From positions 1-16,804 of the forward strand of contig ML978409.1 in assembly GCA_010015745.1 (NCBI GenBank): 16,804 bases of DNA. The letters are read 5' to 3'. Origin of the DNA: Setomelanomma holmii. Lineage: Eukaryota > Ascomycota > Dothideomycetes > Pleosporales > Phaeosphaeriaceae. Of the stretch, positions 8,697 through 16,804 are shown piece by piece. Below the pieces are notes generated by a model. It was not told the DNA's origin. It did not search any database and saw only the letters and a program-made list of their open reading frames with translations. A program made the translations under genes and the position numbers. How positions within the stretch are numbered: position 1 is the first letter of the stretch; every line of letters begins with the position of its first letter.

Positions 8697-10098
8697 GCAC
8701 CAAGACCCGCATGATCGACCAGACCTTGACATTTACATACCCGCCAATCAACAGACTCTGAAACGCATCACAAACATCCTGAGCGAATCTGAAGCGCAGT
8801 GGGGCAACTTCGTGCTCAGGAAAATCGAAGATCTAAGCAAATACAATGTGGCAATCGTTCCCCATCAAATCTTTTGGGCCCTTGCGAAAATAGCGGGGAA
8901 ATATATTTCCGAGGGATTCACTCCCGAGGAGGCATTCCAGTGCCTCCTCGATTATCTCTGGATTAAGTCTAATAATGGAGACCACAATATAGATCTGGAG
9001 TTGGTCAAGAATTTCATGCTCAAATTCTGTGAGCAATGCATAGACACCTGGAGGGAGTGTAACAGTGAAGATAAGATAAGGTCTCAAAAAAGAAGAATGG
9101 TGTGGAGATTCACGGTTAGCGTTGATTCAACAAAGTCACCAGGACATAGCTTTCGGCGCTATATTGAGATGAAGTGCATCCACTTACCGAACAAGCTCAG
9201 CAAAGTAGTGGATGCCTTGTGTAGTTCCCTCGACGAATGGGAGAAGTATAGAACGGAAGGAAAATGTATTCGTCGAAGCGATGAAGGCGAAGTGTGGGGA
9301 ATGACTGGTCTTCATGATATTCAGGACCAGTTCAAGCTCATAGAACAGGCGTGGCTAAACGAGATGGGAGCAGTCACAGACAATCACAAGACACCCACGA
9401 GAAAAAAAGCTAGAGGAGCAAAAGGCGCTGTTCCGGAAAGATCAACTTTACTTCACGATTACCTGACAGATCTTTTGCTACAACGGCGACCAAATCACAC
9501 CAAGCAGTGTATCGATAATTTAGTGGAGCTAGTCGAGAACAAGTGGAAGGATACTTCTCGCGCAGAACCTGCCCGGCTCGGCCCATGCTACAGTACCTCT
9601 ATCAAAATCTGCTCGGGAGGGAAGCTGCGCACAGGCCAGTCTTTTCGGATCCTGCTTGTATCGGCCGACTCCAGCAATGATGTTCTCGGCATGCTACCGG
9701 AGTTTGCAACCATGCCTGGGACATCCAGGTTCATTGGCGGCTTTCTCAGTACCTCGAATGTTGGGTATGTCGAGGTCGAAATGCATCAGAACTTATATGC
9801 AAATCAAGGACAGGGCCAAGAGATGCTGCCAGAATGGTGGGAATCTTATTTCAAGACAGGTGAGGAGCACAATCTAGCATACGTCCGAGGAGAATCAGCA
9901 AAGCCATGGTTAAGCACAAGGTCACGTGGTGCTCACAAGCTATCTCAGTGGGTACAGAAAACTGGAAAAGAAAGTGCTGGCGTGATGACTAAAGATCAAG
10001 CGGTGTATAATTATCTTGAAAACGATGTCGCTATTGTTCTTGCTGGTTACATAGGGAAGTCCAAGGATTGGCAGTGTAGTAATTGTCAACGTATCTAG
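8608..10098 (+). CDS. Unrecognised 496-residue soluble protein
   Basis: This is a long intronless ORF with protein-like composition throughout and an A at -3 of its ATG. I do not recognise the family. There is no signal peptide and no membrane helix. The first half is probably helical (KRITNILSESEAQWGNFVLR, LDYLWIKSNNGDHNIDLELV, KFCEQCIDTWREC). A basic, possibly nuclear-localising stretch, PTRKKARGAKG, lies at about residues 265-275. The second half looks like an alpha/beta domain (CYSTSIKICSGGKLRTGQSF, RILLVSADSSND, FIGGFLSTSNVGYVEVEM) with W-rich turns (LPEWWESYFKTGEEHN). The tail ends WQCSNCQRI, a single C-x-x-C pair. The sequence before 8608 may encode an N-terminal extension in another frame. 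Neighbours give no functional hint. Real coding is likely given the length, but an inactivating 5' frameshift is possible. Confidence 0.6.
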   Translation: MTPCISLLETFPKYISLLAELSDCGGCMIEHQDPHDRPDLDIYIPANQQTLKRITNILSESEAQWGNFVLRKIEDLSKYNVAIVPHQIFWALAKIAGKYISEGFTPEEAFQCLLDYLWIKSNNGDHNIDLELVKNFMLKFCEQCIDTWRECNSEDKIRSQKRRMVWRFTVSVDSTKSPGHSFRRYIEMKCIHLPNKLSKVVDALCSSLDEWEKYRTEGKCIRRSDEGEVWGMTGLHDIQDQFKLIEQAWLNEMGAVTDNHKTPTRKKARGAKGAVPERSTLLHDYLTDLLLQRRPNHTKQCIDNLVELVENKWKDTSRAEPARLGPCYSTSIKICSGGKLRTGQSFRILLVSADSSNDVLGMLPEFATMPGTSRFIGGFLSTSNVGYVEVEMHQNLYANQGQGQEMLPEWWESYFKTGEEHNLAYVRGESAKPWLSTRSRGAHKLSQWVQKTGKESAGVMTKDQAVYNYLENDVAIVLAGYIGKSKDWQCSNCQRI

Positions 10099-10940
10099 GC
10101 TAGTTTCATTATTTAAAGTCGTCTGTACATTGTACTTGTTGTCCGAAGCTTGTAATACAACGAATTCTTCTTCTTTTTAACTAACAGCCTTGTACAGGTT
10201 AACAGTATTGCACTATGAAAGAGCTCCTGTAAAATTATCTCACATAACGCAGGGATTTCTAAGTAATCGTAATTTGTAAGCCTAAGTTAGCACCTCAGTT
10301 CACAAGGTAACTTTACGTGTGAACTGCATCTCTCACGTAAGTTAACTCTTTACCACCCGGTTAACGTTCATCCCTGCGTGGCGGGACACCCTGCGTAACG
10401 GGACGCTCTCGATACTTTCTATCACAATAAAGTCAACAACGACCGAGAAGCGCAGATAGCCTCGGGATAGATACCTAGAACCTTGAGCTTTGCCTGCGCC
10501 CCATGGCTTGTACAGGATACTTCTGCTTAGCCTACGATTCCACGATTCACTGCAGGCATACGCAATCGCGTCACTGCGACCAGCCTCGGATCTACTAGAA
10601 AGTTCGTGCATCTTGTCTAGAACTGTATCAAGCTGTACATAGACAAGGAAAGACTGTATCCCGAGCAAGGCAGCTAGATGTTCAAGCTAGTTGTGCTTTA
10701 ATAGTGATCTACTGCCTGATCAAGCGGAGCCAGCAGGCGAGAGATTCCACGTACTAACGGTACGGAAAAGCCGAGAGCGGGCTAGCGTATGGTGGCGTTG
10801 GTAATGTCCGGTTCCGATACTGTCCAGCCTGACTCGGGCGCACCTCAAGTATGACGAGCGCTACCGCCTTATGACTAGTGTTGCAATAGCCAAGTCTTTG
10901 AATGGACAATGTTGTGTTTGCGAGCCTAGAATCGCATATT
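10099..10940. other. Intergenic, no gene recognised
   Basis: Contains the likely 3' flank of the preceding ORF, a perfect 9-bp hairpin (10296-10326), and a 108-codon minus-strand ORF (10342-10668) without recognisable motifs that I do not call as a gene. Confidence 0.45.
10296..10326. repeat. Short perfect inverted repeat (hairpin)
   Basis: CAGTTCACA (10296-10304) and TGTGAACTG (10318-10326) are exact reverse complements around a 13-nt spacer, about 200 bp after the stop of the unknown ORF. Function unknown; it could be a leftover mobile-element end. Confidence 0.5.
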
Positions 10941-11030
10941 AAGCGATCCTAAACAATCCTAAACAATCCTAAACAATCCTAAACAATCCTAAACAATCCT
11001 AAACAATCCTAAACAATCCTAAACAATCCC
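10941..11030. repeat. 10-bp minisatellite, nine units of AAACAATCCT
   Basis: Seven exact tandem copies of AAACAATCCT (10951-11020) are preceded by a diverged unit AAGCGATCCT and followed by AAACAATCCC. The array is almost perfectly homogeneous. It lies about 310 bp upstream of the start of the HET-NB-ARC-TPR gene, in its presumed promoter or leader. Confidence 0.97.
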
Positions 11031-11341
11031 AACATGTACGACGGTCCTGTACAAAATCGTCTGTCGAATGCCATCTACCAGACTCGCGGCGGAAGGGCAA
11101 CAGCGAGGCTGCACGCCAGCGCTGAGCCCCGCGCGCATGGAGCTCTGAGCGCCCATCTACCACCAGCTGGCAGCCTGTTCGATGCATTCCATTGATGCAT
11201 CTACTCTGGCAGGTCGAGAGACATGCACTACTGCTCTACGCTTCCTGGTTCTTTTCAATACTACGCTTGCATCGCGAGCATCGCGATCACACTCGACCCA
11301 TATTCTGCGCGCGTGTCCTAGGGGAACATGCAGGCGTCGTG

Positions 11342-13615
11342 ATGCGCCTACTGAAACGCTTATCGAGCGGCGATTTTGAAGTGGCCTCTTTCAACGACGA
11401 AAACACTCCTCCATATGCCATCCTATCACACACCTGGACCGAGGGTCAGGAGGTCACATACAACGAGCTAGTGGCGGGTACAGGCAAGGACAAGACTGGC
11501 TACGACAAACTCCGCTTCTGTGGCGGACAAGCGGCAGCAGATGGCCTCGAGTACTTCTGGGTCGATACCTGCTGCATTGACAAGTCTACCAGCCATGAGC
11601 TTAGTACAGCGATCAACTCTATGTTCCGCTGGTACCAGTGTGCATCCAAGTGCTATGTATACCTATCAGATGTTGTTGTGCCGGAAGAGGTTGCCGACGC
11701 TGAGGCTTTCCGGATACCGTGGGCGGAAGCCTTTCGACGCAGCCGATGGTTTACACGAGGCTGGACGTTGCAAGAGCTTCTGGCACCGCCGTGCGTCGAG
11801 TTCTTTTCTAAGAACGGTAAGCGGTTGGGTAGCAGGATGTCGTTGGAGCAGGAAATTCATAAGATCACTAAAATTGCTACCAAAGCATTACAAGGCCAAA
11901 GTCTTGCCGGGTTCAGCGTTGAGCAGCGGATGAGCTGGGCGGCCCAACGCACGACGACGTTGAAGGAGGATAGAGTATACTGTTTGCTGGGCATCTTTGG
12001 GGTATTCTTGTCGCTTATATATGGGGAAGGAGAAGCATACGCGACTCTACGGCTGAGAGAGGAGATAGAGAGGCGGCAGGAAGGGCAGGGAACAACAAGG
12101 CTGCATGACTTGTCCGGTGCGTCTTCGTGCAAAGTAACGTCCTCTACATGAGCGATATGCAGCTAACGAAGTCTAGTTTCACCAGTATTACCTTTCCCAA
12201 GAAACCAGCTCTTCGTCGGACGAGAAGAGCAGCTTCGATCTCTCAAACAATCCCTTCTTCCCTTGAACACCCACCAACGCATGACAATACATGGACTAGG
12301 GGGATGCGGGAAGTCAGCGCTTGCCCTTGAGTTCGCATATCGCGCGCTGGTGCGACATACTAGACACATGGTCTTCTGGGTGCCGGCTATCAGCCAAGAG
12401 AGCTTCGAGCTTGCTTATCGCGAGATCGGAATCCGTCTCGGTGTGCCAGGGATCACTGAAGATAATGCGGACATTAGGAAGCTTGTTAAGGACGCGCTGG
12501 GCTCAGGAAGCTTAGGCGACTGGCTGATGATCGTCGATAATGCTGACGATTCTAGAGTTCTGTTAGGGACTACAGATAACGACTCCGTGTCCGCTCGACT
12601 AAGCGACTGTCTCCCGCATAGCAATAGAGGCACCATCCTATTCACCACTCGGAGTAGGAAGGTGGCCGGAGAGTTGACGCCGAACAGTATCTTGGAACTG
12701 AACGACATGAGTAAAGCTGAAGCTAGGCAGCTGCTAGCGCGACGGCTGACGAAGCAAGAGTTGCTTAATGACGAAACGGCTGTCGACGAACTGCTAGAGA
12801 AACTCACATATCTGCCCCTTGCTATCGTGCAAGCAGCCGCTTTTATTAATAACAACGACATATCCGTCTCTGGGTACATGTCGTTGTTCCGACATACTGG
12901 CATAGAGACTGAGCTGTTCAGCGAGCGCTTCGAAGACCCTAGCAGATATCGGGAGATGGACAGCACAATTGCAAAGACATGGCATATTTCCTTTGATCAG
13001 ATACGGAAGCAAGACCAGCTTGCTGCGGAATACCTTTCTTTTATGGCGTGCATCGATCGCATCGACATTCCTCAGTCTCTACTACCTCCTGCAGGCTCGT
13101 TGGTGCAGCAAGTGAAAGCGCTTGGAACGCTGGCAGGATATGCCTTTATCACAGAGCGCCAACAGACAGTGCAAGAGTTAGACAAAGAGAGATTCTTCGA
13201 TATGCACCGACTGGTCCACATGGCCTCTGCCTGGTGGCTGGACGGTCATGATGAGCGGGCGACTTGGGCGGGCAGAGCAGTGGCCCGATTAGAGGAGCTT
13301 GTGCCACACGGCGGGCACAAGAGAAAGGCAACATGGACGACCTACCTCTCACATGCAATTTACGTGGCTGGACTAAGCTACACAGTGGAGGAGACAGCGA
13401 GGGCTTCGCTTCTAGCTCGGGTGGGACGGTGTCAAGCAAGCATTGGTCAGTATTCAGCAGCAGAAAACACGCACCAACAAGCGTTCCTGTTGAGAGAAAA
13501 GAGGCTAGGAAAGAAGCATTTCCAGACACTCATGAGTACACTCACATGCATTTGCAGTTTCCGCTTTGCACTTGCCGCTCGATTGTCGTTCAACCCTCAC
13601 CGATGTCTCCCATAG
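11342..13615 (+). CDS. HET-NB-ARC-TPR protein (fungal NLR), truncated in the TPR region by a MITE
   Basis: Exons 11342-12116 and 12177-13615 give 737 residues. The start is the ATG at 11342 (MRLLKRLSSGDFEV), the usual beginning of HET proteins, although the frame is open upstream. The HET domain runs from YAILSHTW (25-32) through GLEYFWVDTCCIDK, INSMFRWYQ and SRWFTRGWTLQELLAP to LLGIFGVFLSLIYGEG. The NB-ARC ATPase follows: FVGREEQL just before Walker A GLGGCGKS (298-305), Walker B LMIVDNADD (375-383), GTILFTTR (410-417), LPLA (471-474) and an MHD-like MHRLVH (601-606). The first TPR begins near 670. At Ser712 the foldback MITE starts and adds 25 foreign residues before TAG. Family members act in heterokaryon incompatibility or non-self recognition, with HET as cell-death effector, NB-ARC as switch and TPRs as sensor. 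Without the TPR array the product is probably non-functional or altered in regulation. Confidence 0.92.
12117..12176 (+). other. Intron of the HET-NB-ARC-TPR gene (60 nt)
   Basis: Donor GTGCGT, branch AGCTAACG about 10 nt before the acceptor, acceptor TCTAG at 12176. Removal joins the HET reading frame to SPVLPFPRNQLFVGREEQL, the linker and GRE motif expected before the P-loop. A second acceptor at 12185 (69-nt intron) would also keep frame and cannot be excluded. Confidence 0.8.
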
Positions 13616-13810
13616 CACAAGCTTTACCCTAAATGCTCTGGCGCTTCTTGGCATGACTCCTTGCTTCCTTTGTTCCTTTTCGCTTCTAACAAGCATCTTC
13701 TGGAGCTAGAGCAGCTCAGGTAAAGCCTGTGCTAAGTGAGACAAGGGTGGACGTGGAATGACAATCGAGCCGCATGCGCAAAGCGGAAACTGCAAATGCA
13801 TGAGAGTGTA
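13537..13810. mobile_element. Foldback MITE (long terminal inverted repeats, TA target duplication) inside the NLR gene
   Basis: The left arm 13539-13639 and the reverse complement of the right arm 13708-13808 align over about 101 bp with high identity. Both begin CACTC-[AT]-CATGCATTTGCAGTTTCC. The 68-bp centre (13640-13707) is unique. TA at 13537-13538 and at 13809-13810 flank the arms, as expected for a Tc1/mariner-type TA duplication. There is no coding capacity. A partial second copy lies at 1291-1420. Transcribed through, it would fold into a near-perfect long hairpin. Confidence 0.85.
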
Positions 13811-14552
13811 CCTTGGAGGCGTGTTGCACTCCGTACTGTACCTGTCTTCACCACCGAGGCTTAATTCCTCTCGTCTCTGTGTGTCCTTACCATATCGTCG
13901 CACTACGCATCTGCCACACGCCTTCCCTTATTTGTATTCTGACTCGGCGCAGAGAGTGGGGTCGAGGTCCAGTACAAGGTTGGAGCCAGATCACGCTTAG
14001 CGGTCCTGCTGACGTAGCAGGCTTACAATAACGTTATGTCTGTACCGGCTCCTGTGACTACGCGTCTCAAGCCATCCCGTTATTCAATGACCTCAAGGCA
14101 CAGCAATTGCATCGCACAAGAACGGGTGTGGATAAGAGGCATTGTAATCATACACGACTGCGCCATCTCTAGACCTGTGGGCAATTTGTGTACTGTATCC
14201 TGTTCAAAGGAGTTATCAAGCAATAGCATGAGAGTGCAGGCCCCATCGCATGGCGCCAAACACCGTGACACGCATGATCTAAGCTCAACCGCGGATCTTA
14301 CTGTAATCGCGTACCATCGAGGCTTTCGAACATGCATGAGATGCGTGTGCTAGCACGGGTCTCATGCGAGTTGTATACACAAGGTTGCCACCTATCGCAC
14401 GGCTTGGCACTGACCATCCGCGTTCAGTATGTCGAGGGTAAATCTCGTTTCCAAACACTATATCATCTCATGCTTTCCGCGCTCCATACACTGCTCTTTC
14501 CCTCCTTGCCTCATCTGTTATTCACCAGCCTCTGAATCAGGAGCAAAACATC
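13811..14552. other. Intergenic; upstream region of the oxygenase gene
   Basis: Immediately right of the MITE the sequence does not continue the TPR array in a usable frame, so the NLR 3' end is lost or scrambled. Small ORFs on both strands (around 14036-14353) have no motifs. From about 14460 a pyrimidine-rich stretch (ctgctctttccctccttgcc) leads into the oxygenase start, consistent with a fungal core promoter and 5' UTR. Confidence 0.5.
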
Positions 14553-15620
14553 ATGTCAACCGCAATAGCGTACCAAGTATCCTCTACTACGTCAGTCGTA
14601 CGTGATCTCCTACCTACGGCCTGTACGGCGTCCTCTCAGCACGATAAGACCTTCGATGTCATAGAACTTACGACCGTATCTTCTGAAGAAGCATATCAGA
14701 AACTTTCGCAGGCTGCCAGAACGACAGGCGTAGCACTCATCTCCAGCTTACCCGTACGCCCTCCTATTGCAGCAATACAGAGACTCTTTGCACGGTTGTA
14801 CGCAGACTGCTCACTAGCTTCGCGGCTCAACGCTACTTATCCCAAACGCGGCGTCTTCAAAAATGCTTGCTTGGCACCTGACGCGTCTCTCCGGATTGAT
14901 CAGAAAACAACAATTGACCTCTCCATCAGTCGCCTGCAGTCCATCCGCAAGGTAGATCCAACCGTTGCAGAAGCACTTGGCGAAGAATTCGAAGATATTG
15001 TAAGGTTCTACACCTACATCGAGACCCAAGTTCTCCCTATCGTCACACGAGCTACGTCGAACATCAGTGGTTTGGAGTTGGAGCTCACACACAACGGAAC
15101 GAACAACCATCTCCGCCTAATCGACTATTTCCCATGCACAGAACCATCTGGACCCAGGTGTGGCGAACACCGGGATTACAACACGTACACAATCGTATTC
15201 CAAGACGGCGCTGTAGGTGGATTGGAGTTTGAGATCGAAGGCACGTGGAAACCCGTCCCAGCAAGCGTCGACGCTGTTATCTCCTGGGGTTGGTGTGGCG
15301 CCATATTGACCAACGGATCGGTGAAAGCCGCCAAGCATCGCGTACTAAGAACTTGGCCCATGGCTGACCAAAGGACTACCGCAGTTATCTTCGTCGCGCC
15401 TGATCTTGACACAATACTCGAGCCGACAGGCGGTCTGGGAACCGAAAATGCAGGATGGTGCCGCGAGATTCAAGAAGGACACCTCACTGTTGGAGCTTTC
15501 AAAGAGATTATTTCTCGGAAATGGAGGAGACGTGAGGGCACTGAACCCGGGGAGGTTGTTCAGGGGGCACAAGATCGCGAGATTGAGGCCTTCCTGAAAC
15601 CTTCACAAAACTCTACCTGA
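14553..15620 (+). CDS. 2-oxoglutarate/Fe(II)-dependent oxygenase, isopenicillin-N-synthase-like fold
   Basis: The single exon encodes 355 residues, the usual length for the family. The ATG has an A at -3 and follows a CT-rich leader. The N-terminal DIOX_N-like part (about 34-150: FDVIELTTVSSEEAYQKLSQ, then TTGVALISSLP) is followed by the jelly-roll 2OG-FeII domain. LRLIDYFP (187-194) precedes the facial triad: His206 and Asp208 in GEHRDYNTYTIVFQD, and His262 in AAKHRVL. Arg274 (DQRTTAVIFVAPD) is in the place of the arginine that binds the 2-oxoglutarate carboxylate. These enzymes couple oxidation of a small molecule to decarboxylation of 2-oxoglutarate, releasing CO2 and succinate. In fungi they often tailor secondary metabolites or oxidise nucleobases and plant hormones. 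The substrate cannot be read here, and no biosynthetic neighbours are present. All catalytic residues are intact. A LINE insertion starts 27 bp downstream of the stop. Confidence 0.92.
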   Translation: MSTAIAYQVSSTTSVVRDLLPTACTASSQHDKTFDVIELTTVSSEEAYQKLSQAARTTGVALISSLPVRPPIAAIQRLFARLYADCSLASRLNATYPKRGVFKNACLAPDASLRIDQKTTIDLSISRLQSIRKVDPTVAEALGEEFEDIVRFYTYIETQVLPIVTRATSNISGLELELTHNGTNNHLRLIDYFPCTEPSGPRCGEHRDYNTYTIVFQDGAVGGLEFEIEGTWKPVPASVDAVISWGWCGAILTNGSVKAAKHRVLRTWPMADQRTTAVIFVAPDLDTILEPTGGLGTENAGWCREIQEGHLTVGAFKEIISRKWRRREGTEPGEVVQGAQDREIEAFLKPSQNST

Positions 15621-15631
15621 ATGAGATTCTG

Positions 15632-15647
15632 CAGCGCTAGTGCCGTA
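15632..15647. repeat. Target-site duplication, left copy (16 bp)
   Basis: CAGCGCTAGTGCCGTA is repeated exactly at 16315-16330, on the other side of the LINE remnant. It lies 11 bp after the oxygenase stop codon. Confidence 0.88.
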
Positions 15648-15664
15648 TGTATGTATGTATGTAT
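15645..15664. repeat. (GTAT)5 microsatellite, the LINE 3' tail
   Basis: Five perfect GTAT units. On the LINE strand this is an ATAC run at the 3' terminus, a typical short simple-repeat tail. The first bases overlap the end of the target duplication. Confidence 0.9.
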
Positions 15665-16314
15665 TGTTTAACGTCCTATGAAAGCCTCCCAGGGGGCATG
15701 AAAGACGGGTAGCGCCCTGTATAGTACTCAGGTGCTCCTATTCTTTGGGTGTTAGCAGTATATGCAGTCTGGTAGGGTGATTTCCGCCAGTTGAAAGGAC
15801 TCTATCTAGGTTCTGGGCTGTAGAGCTAGGGATGTGTTAAGCAATGAAGCAGAGCTCTTGTTGTAGGGCTAGTAGGCCTAGGGCGTTAGCGTTAAAGCTG
15901 GGGGAGGGGGTGTAAATATGATAAATAAGAGGGCTTGTATGTTGTGTTTCTTCTTGCAGAAGGGATGGGCGCAGGACTGATAACATCAACATAAGCAGCT
16001 AAGGCCGCCTAGTGCTGTGTTTTGTAATGCCAAGACTGGAACTATCGCCGGCAGATTGATGTGAAGTACTTGGTGAGCTCCAAGAGTGCCTCGAAGTGTT
16101 CCGGCTCATTAAGTAGAACCTTGAGGTACCTGACGGCCTCTTTCATATTGCTTGGGGGGCTGGAGGGTCGGAGCGGCCACCTGCTAAAAGAGCGTCTTGT
16201 CTTTCTGCAGAAGAGCATGTGCTCAGGTGTTTTGAGTCGCCCGCAAGAGCAGTTCAATTCAGCTGTGTCGTGTCTGAATTTGATGTGGTACCATGCAAAG
16301 TCCCCATGCCGTGA
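15648..16314 (-). mobile_element. 5'-truncated non-LTR retrotransposon (LINE, Tad/I-like) insertion
   Basis: Read on the minus strand, the element begins at 16314, codes for the extreme C-terminus of a LINE polyprotein to the TAA-region stop at 16042, and has a ~380-bp 3' UTR ending in an ATAC-repeat tail next to the left target duplication. The coding part begins RHGDFAWYHIKF, with CSCGRLKTPEHMLFC giving the C-x-C...H-x4-C zinc-knuckle-like motif characteristic of the ends of fungal LINE ORF2 proteins, then RRSFSRWPLRP and LLELTKYFTSICRR. LINE-type similarity stops exactly where the right target duplication starts, so the reading frame upstream of 16314 is host sequence. No reverse transcriptase remains, so the copy is dead on arrival. 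Confidence 0.87.
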
Positions 16315-16330
16315 CAGCGCTAGTGCCGTA
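16315..16330. repeat. Target-site duplication, right copy (16 bp)
   Basis: Exact copy of 15632-15647. It abuts the point where recognisable LINE coding sequence begins on the minus strand. Confidence 0.88.
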
Positions 16331-16653
16331 AAGGGACGAAGAGTACTGTACAATTTTAAGATCTAGACATGTATGACTTAGCTATCACTGAATACCGGAT
16401 CCGGAGTGCTGTTCGTTTGCTGGCACAGTTGGCAACACTCTGCTGATTACTGTTAACATTTACAACTTGTTTATTCATCAAGTAAACACGCATCGCACGA
16501 TGACTTAGATTAGTGGCCGACTCGAGTGAGACTCTTGACTCGCTGTGAGGAACTTCAAATGATTGAACGAGGTAAACCATTGATAGGCCAGCATTCTCTC
16601 TTGAAGGACTGCTGGCGAATTTCTACGCCTTGCAGTGGTGCAAAAAGTACTGA
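16331..16653. other. Intergenic, nothing recognised
   Basis: This continues the original oxygenase 3' flank interrupted by the LINE. The minus-strand ORF 16356-16580 has no motif and is not called. Confidence 0.45.
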
Positions 16654-16716
16654 CTAAGCTATGCTGTCTTGACGTTCACGAAGTCTTCCTATCAGCCCAC
16701 TGTACCCGATGTGGTT

Positions 16717-16804
16717 ATGGACATCATCCAAGTTGACGACGATTGCATTGTTATCGATCTACTGAAGCGCATTCCCTCTCGTCCAAACTATGTCATGGTT
16801 TATT
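16717..16804 (+). CDS. Possible start of a gene running off the window end
   Basis: ATG at 16717 opens a frame that stays open to the window edge (29 codons, MDIIQVDDDCIVIDLLKRIP, then SRPNYVMVY). The in-frame sequence is open back to 16654. Composition is protein-like and acidic at the N-terminus, but it is too short to identify and could be chance. Confidence 0.3.
   Translation, partial: MDIIQVDDDCIVIDLLKRIPSRPNYVMVY

Noticed and set aside
10342..10668. 108-codon minus-strand ORF as a gene
   Set aside because: No family resemblance, no coherent neighbours, and length is within chance for this base composition.
10941..11030. CCTAA-containing tandem repeat as an interstitial telomere
   Set aside because: The unit is CCTAAACAAT, not TTAGGG/CCCTAA, and shows no drift toward a telomeric unit. 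It is an ordinary minisatellite.
12415..12966. 183-codon minus-strand ORF
   Set aside because: Ser/Leu-rich antisense shadow of the NB-ARC coding exon.
13811..14000. Continuation of the TPR array after the MITE (STLGGVLHSVL-like reading)
   Set aside because: The frame joined through a single TA reads LEACCTPYC, not TPR. The TPR-like words occur in another frame and only for about ten residues.
1..16804. CRISPR arrays, tRNA or rRNA genes, riboswitches
   Set aside because: None seen. The repeats present are a minisatellite, a microsatellite tail and mobile-element ends, and no tRNA A/B-box pair or 5S-like stretch was recognised by eye.

Overview
The window looks like a gene-poor, transposon-scarred accessory region of a filamentous ascomycete, most likely a Dothideomycete/Pleosporales-type fungus. 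The reasons are a HET-NB-ARC-TPR protein (a fungal NLR-type architecture), very short introns (47-60 nt) with GT...CTAAC...AG signals, a Tad/I-like LINE remnant, foldback MITEs with TA target sites, and several broken genes. The exact taxon is an inference, because no rRNA or other marker gene is present.

Layout. Positions 1-264 hold the C-terminal TPR end of a gene that starts before the window. Positions 265-1790 have no intact gene: a degraded coding remnant lies near 964-1171 and a half-copy of a foldback MITE at 1291-1420. On the minus strand, an FHA-domain ORF (1801-2409) has a probably damaged 3' end. It is followed by a pseudogene (about 2575-3456) carrying an apparent TGG-to-TGA nonsense codon and frame changes. 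Positions 3460-6050 are essentially gene-free.

A CAX-type cation/proton antiporter sits on the minus strand at 6051-7408. Its three-exon structure can be worked out from the sequence and restores the conserved family C-terminus. An unrecognised large ORF (8608-10098, +) follows, with a possible frameshifted 5' extension at 8433. A 10-bp minisatellite (10941-11030) lies about 310 bp upstream of the HET-NB-ARC-TPR gene (11342-13615, one intron). That gene is cut inside its first TPR by a 274-bp foldback MITE (13537-13810), which supplies the stop codon. An intact, intronless 2-oxoglutarate/Fe(II) oxygenase occupies 14553-15620. Starting 27 bp past its stop is a 5'-truncated LINE (15648-16314) flanked by a perfect 16-bp target-site duplication. 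The last ~90 bp may begin another gene.

There is no operon logic or obvious pathway here. The main theme is NLR-type (non-self-recognition) genes in a region being eroded by small mobile elements, nonsense mutation and frameshifts. The best-supported intact genes are the antiporter and the oxygenase. I found no clearly novel system. The strongest unexplained item is the 496-codon orphan ORF at 8608-10098.
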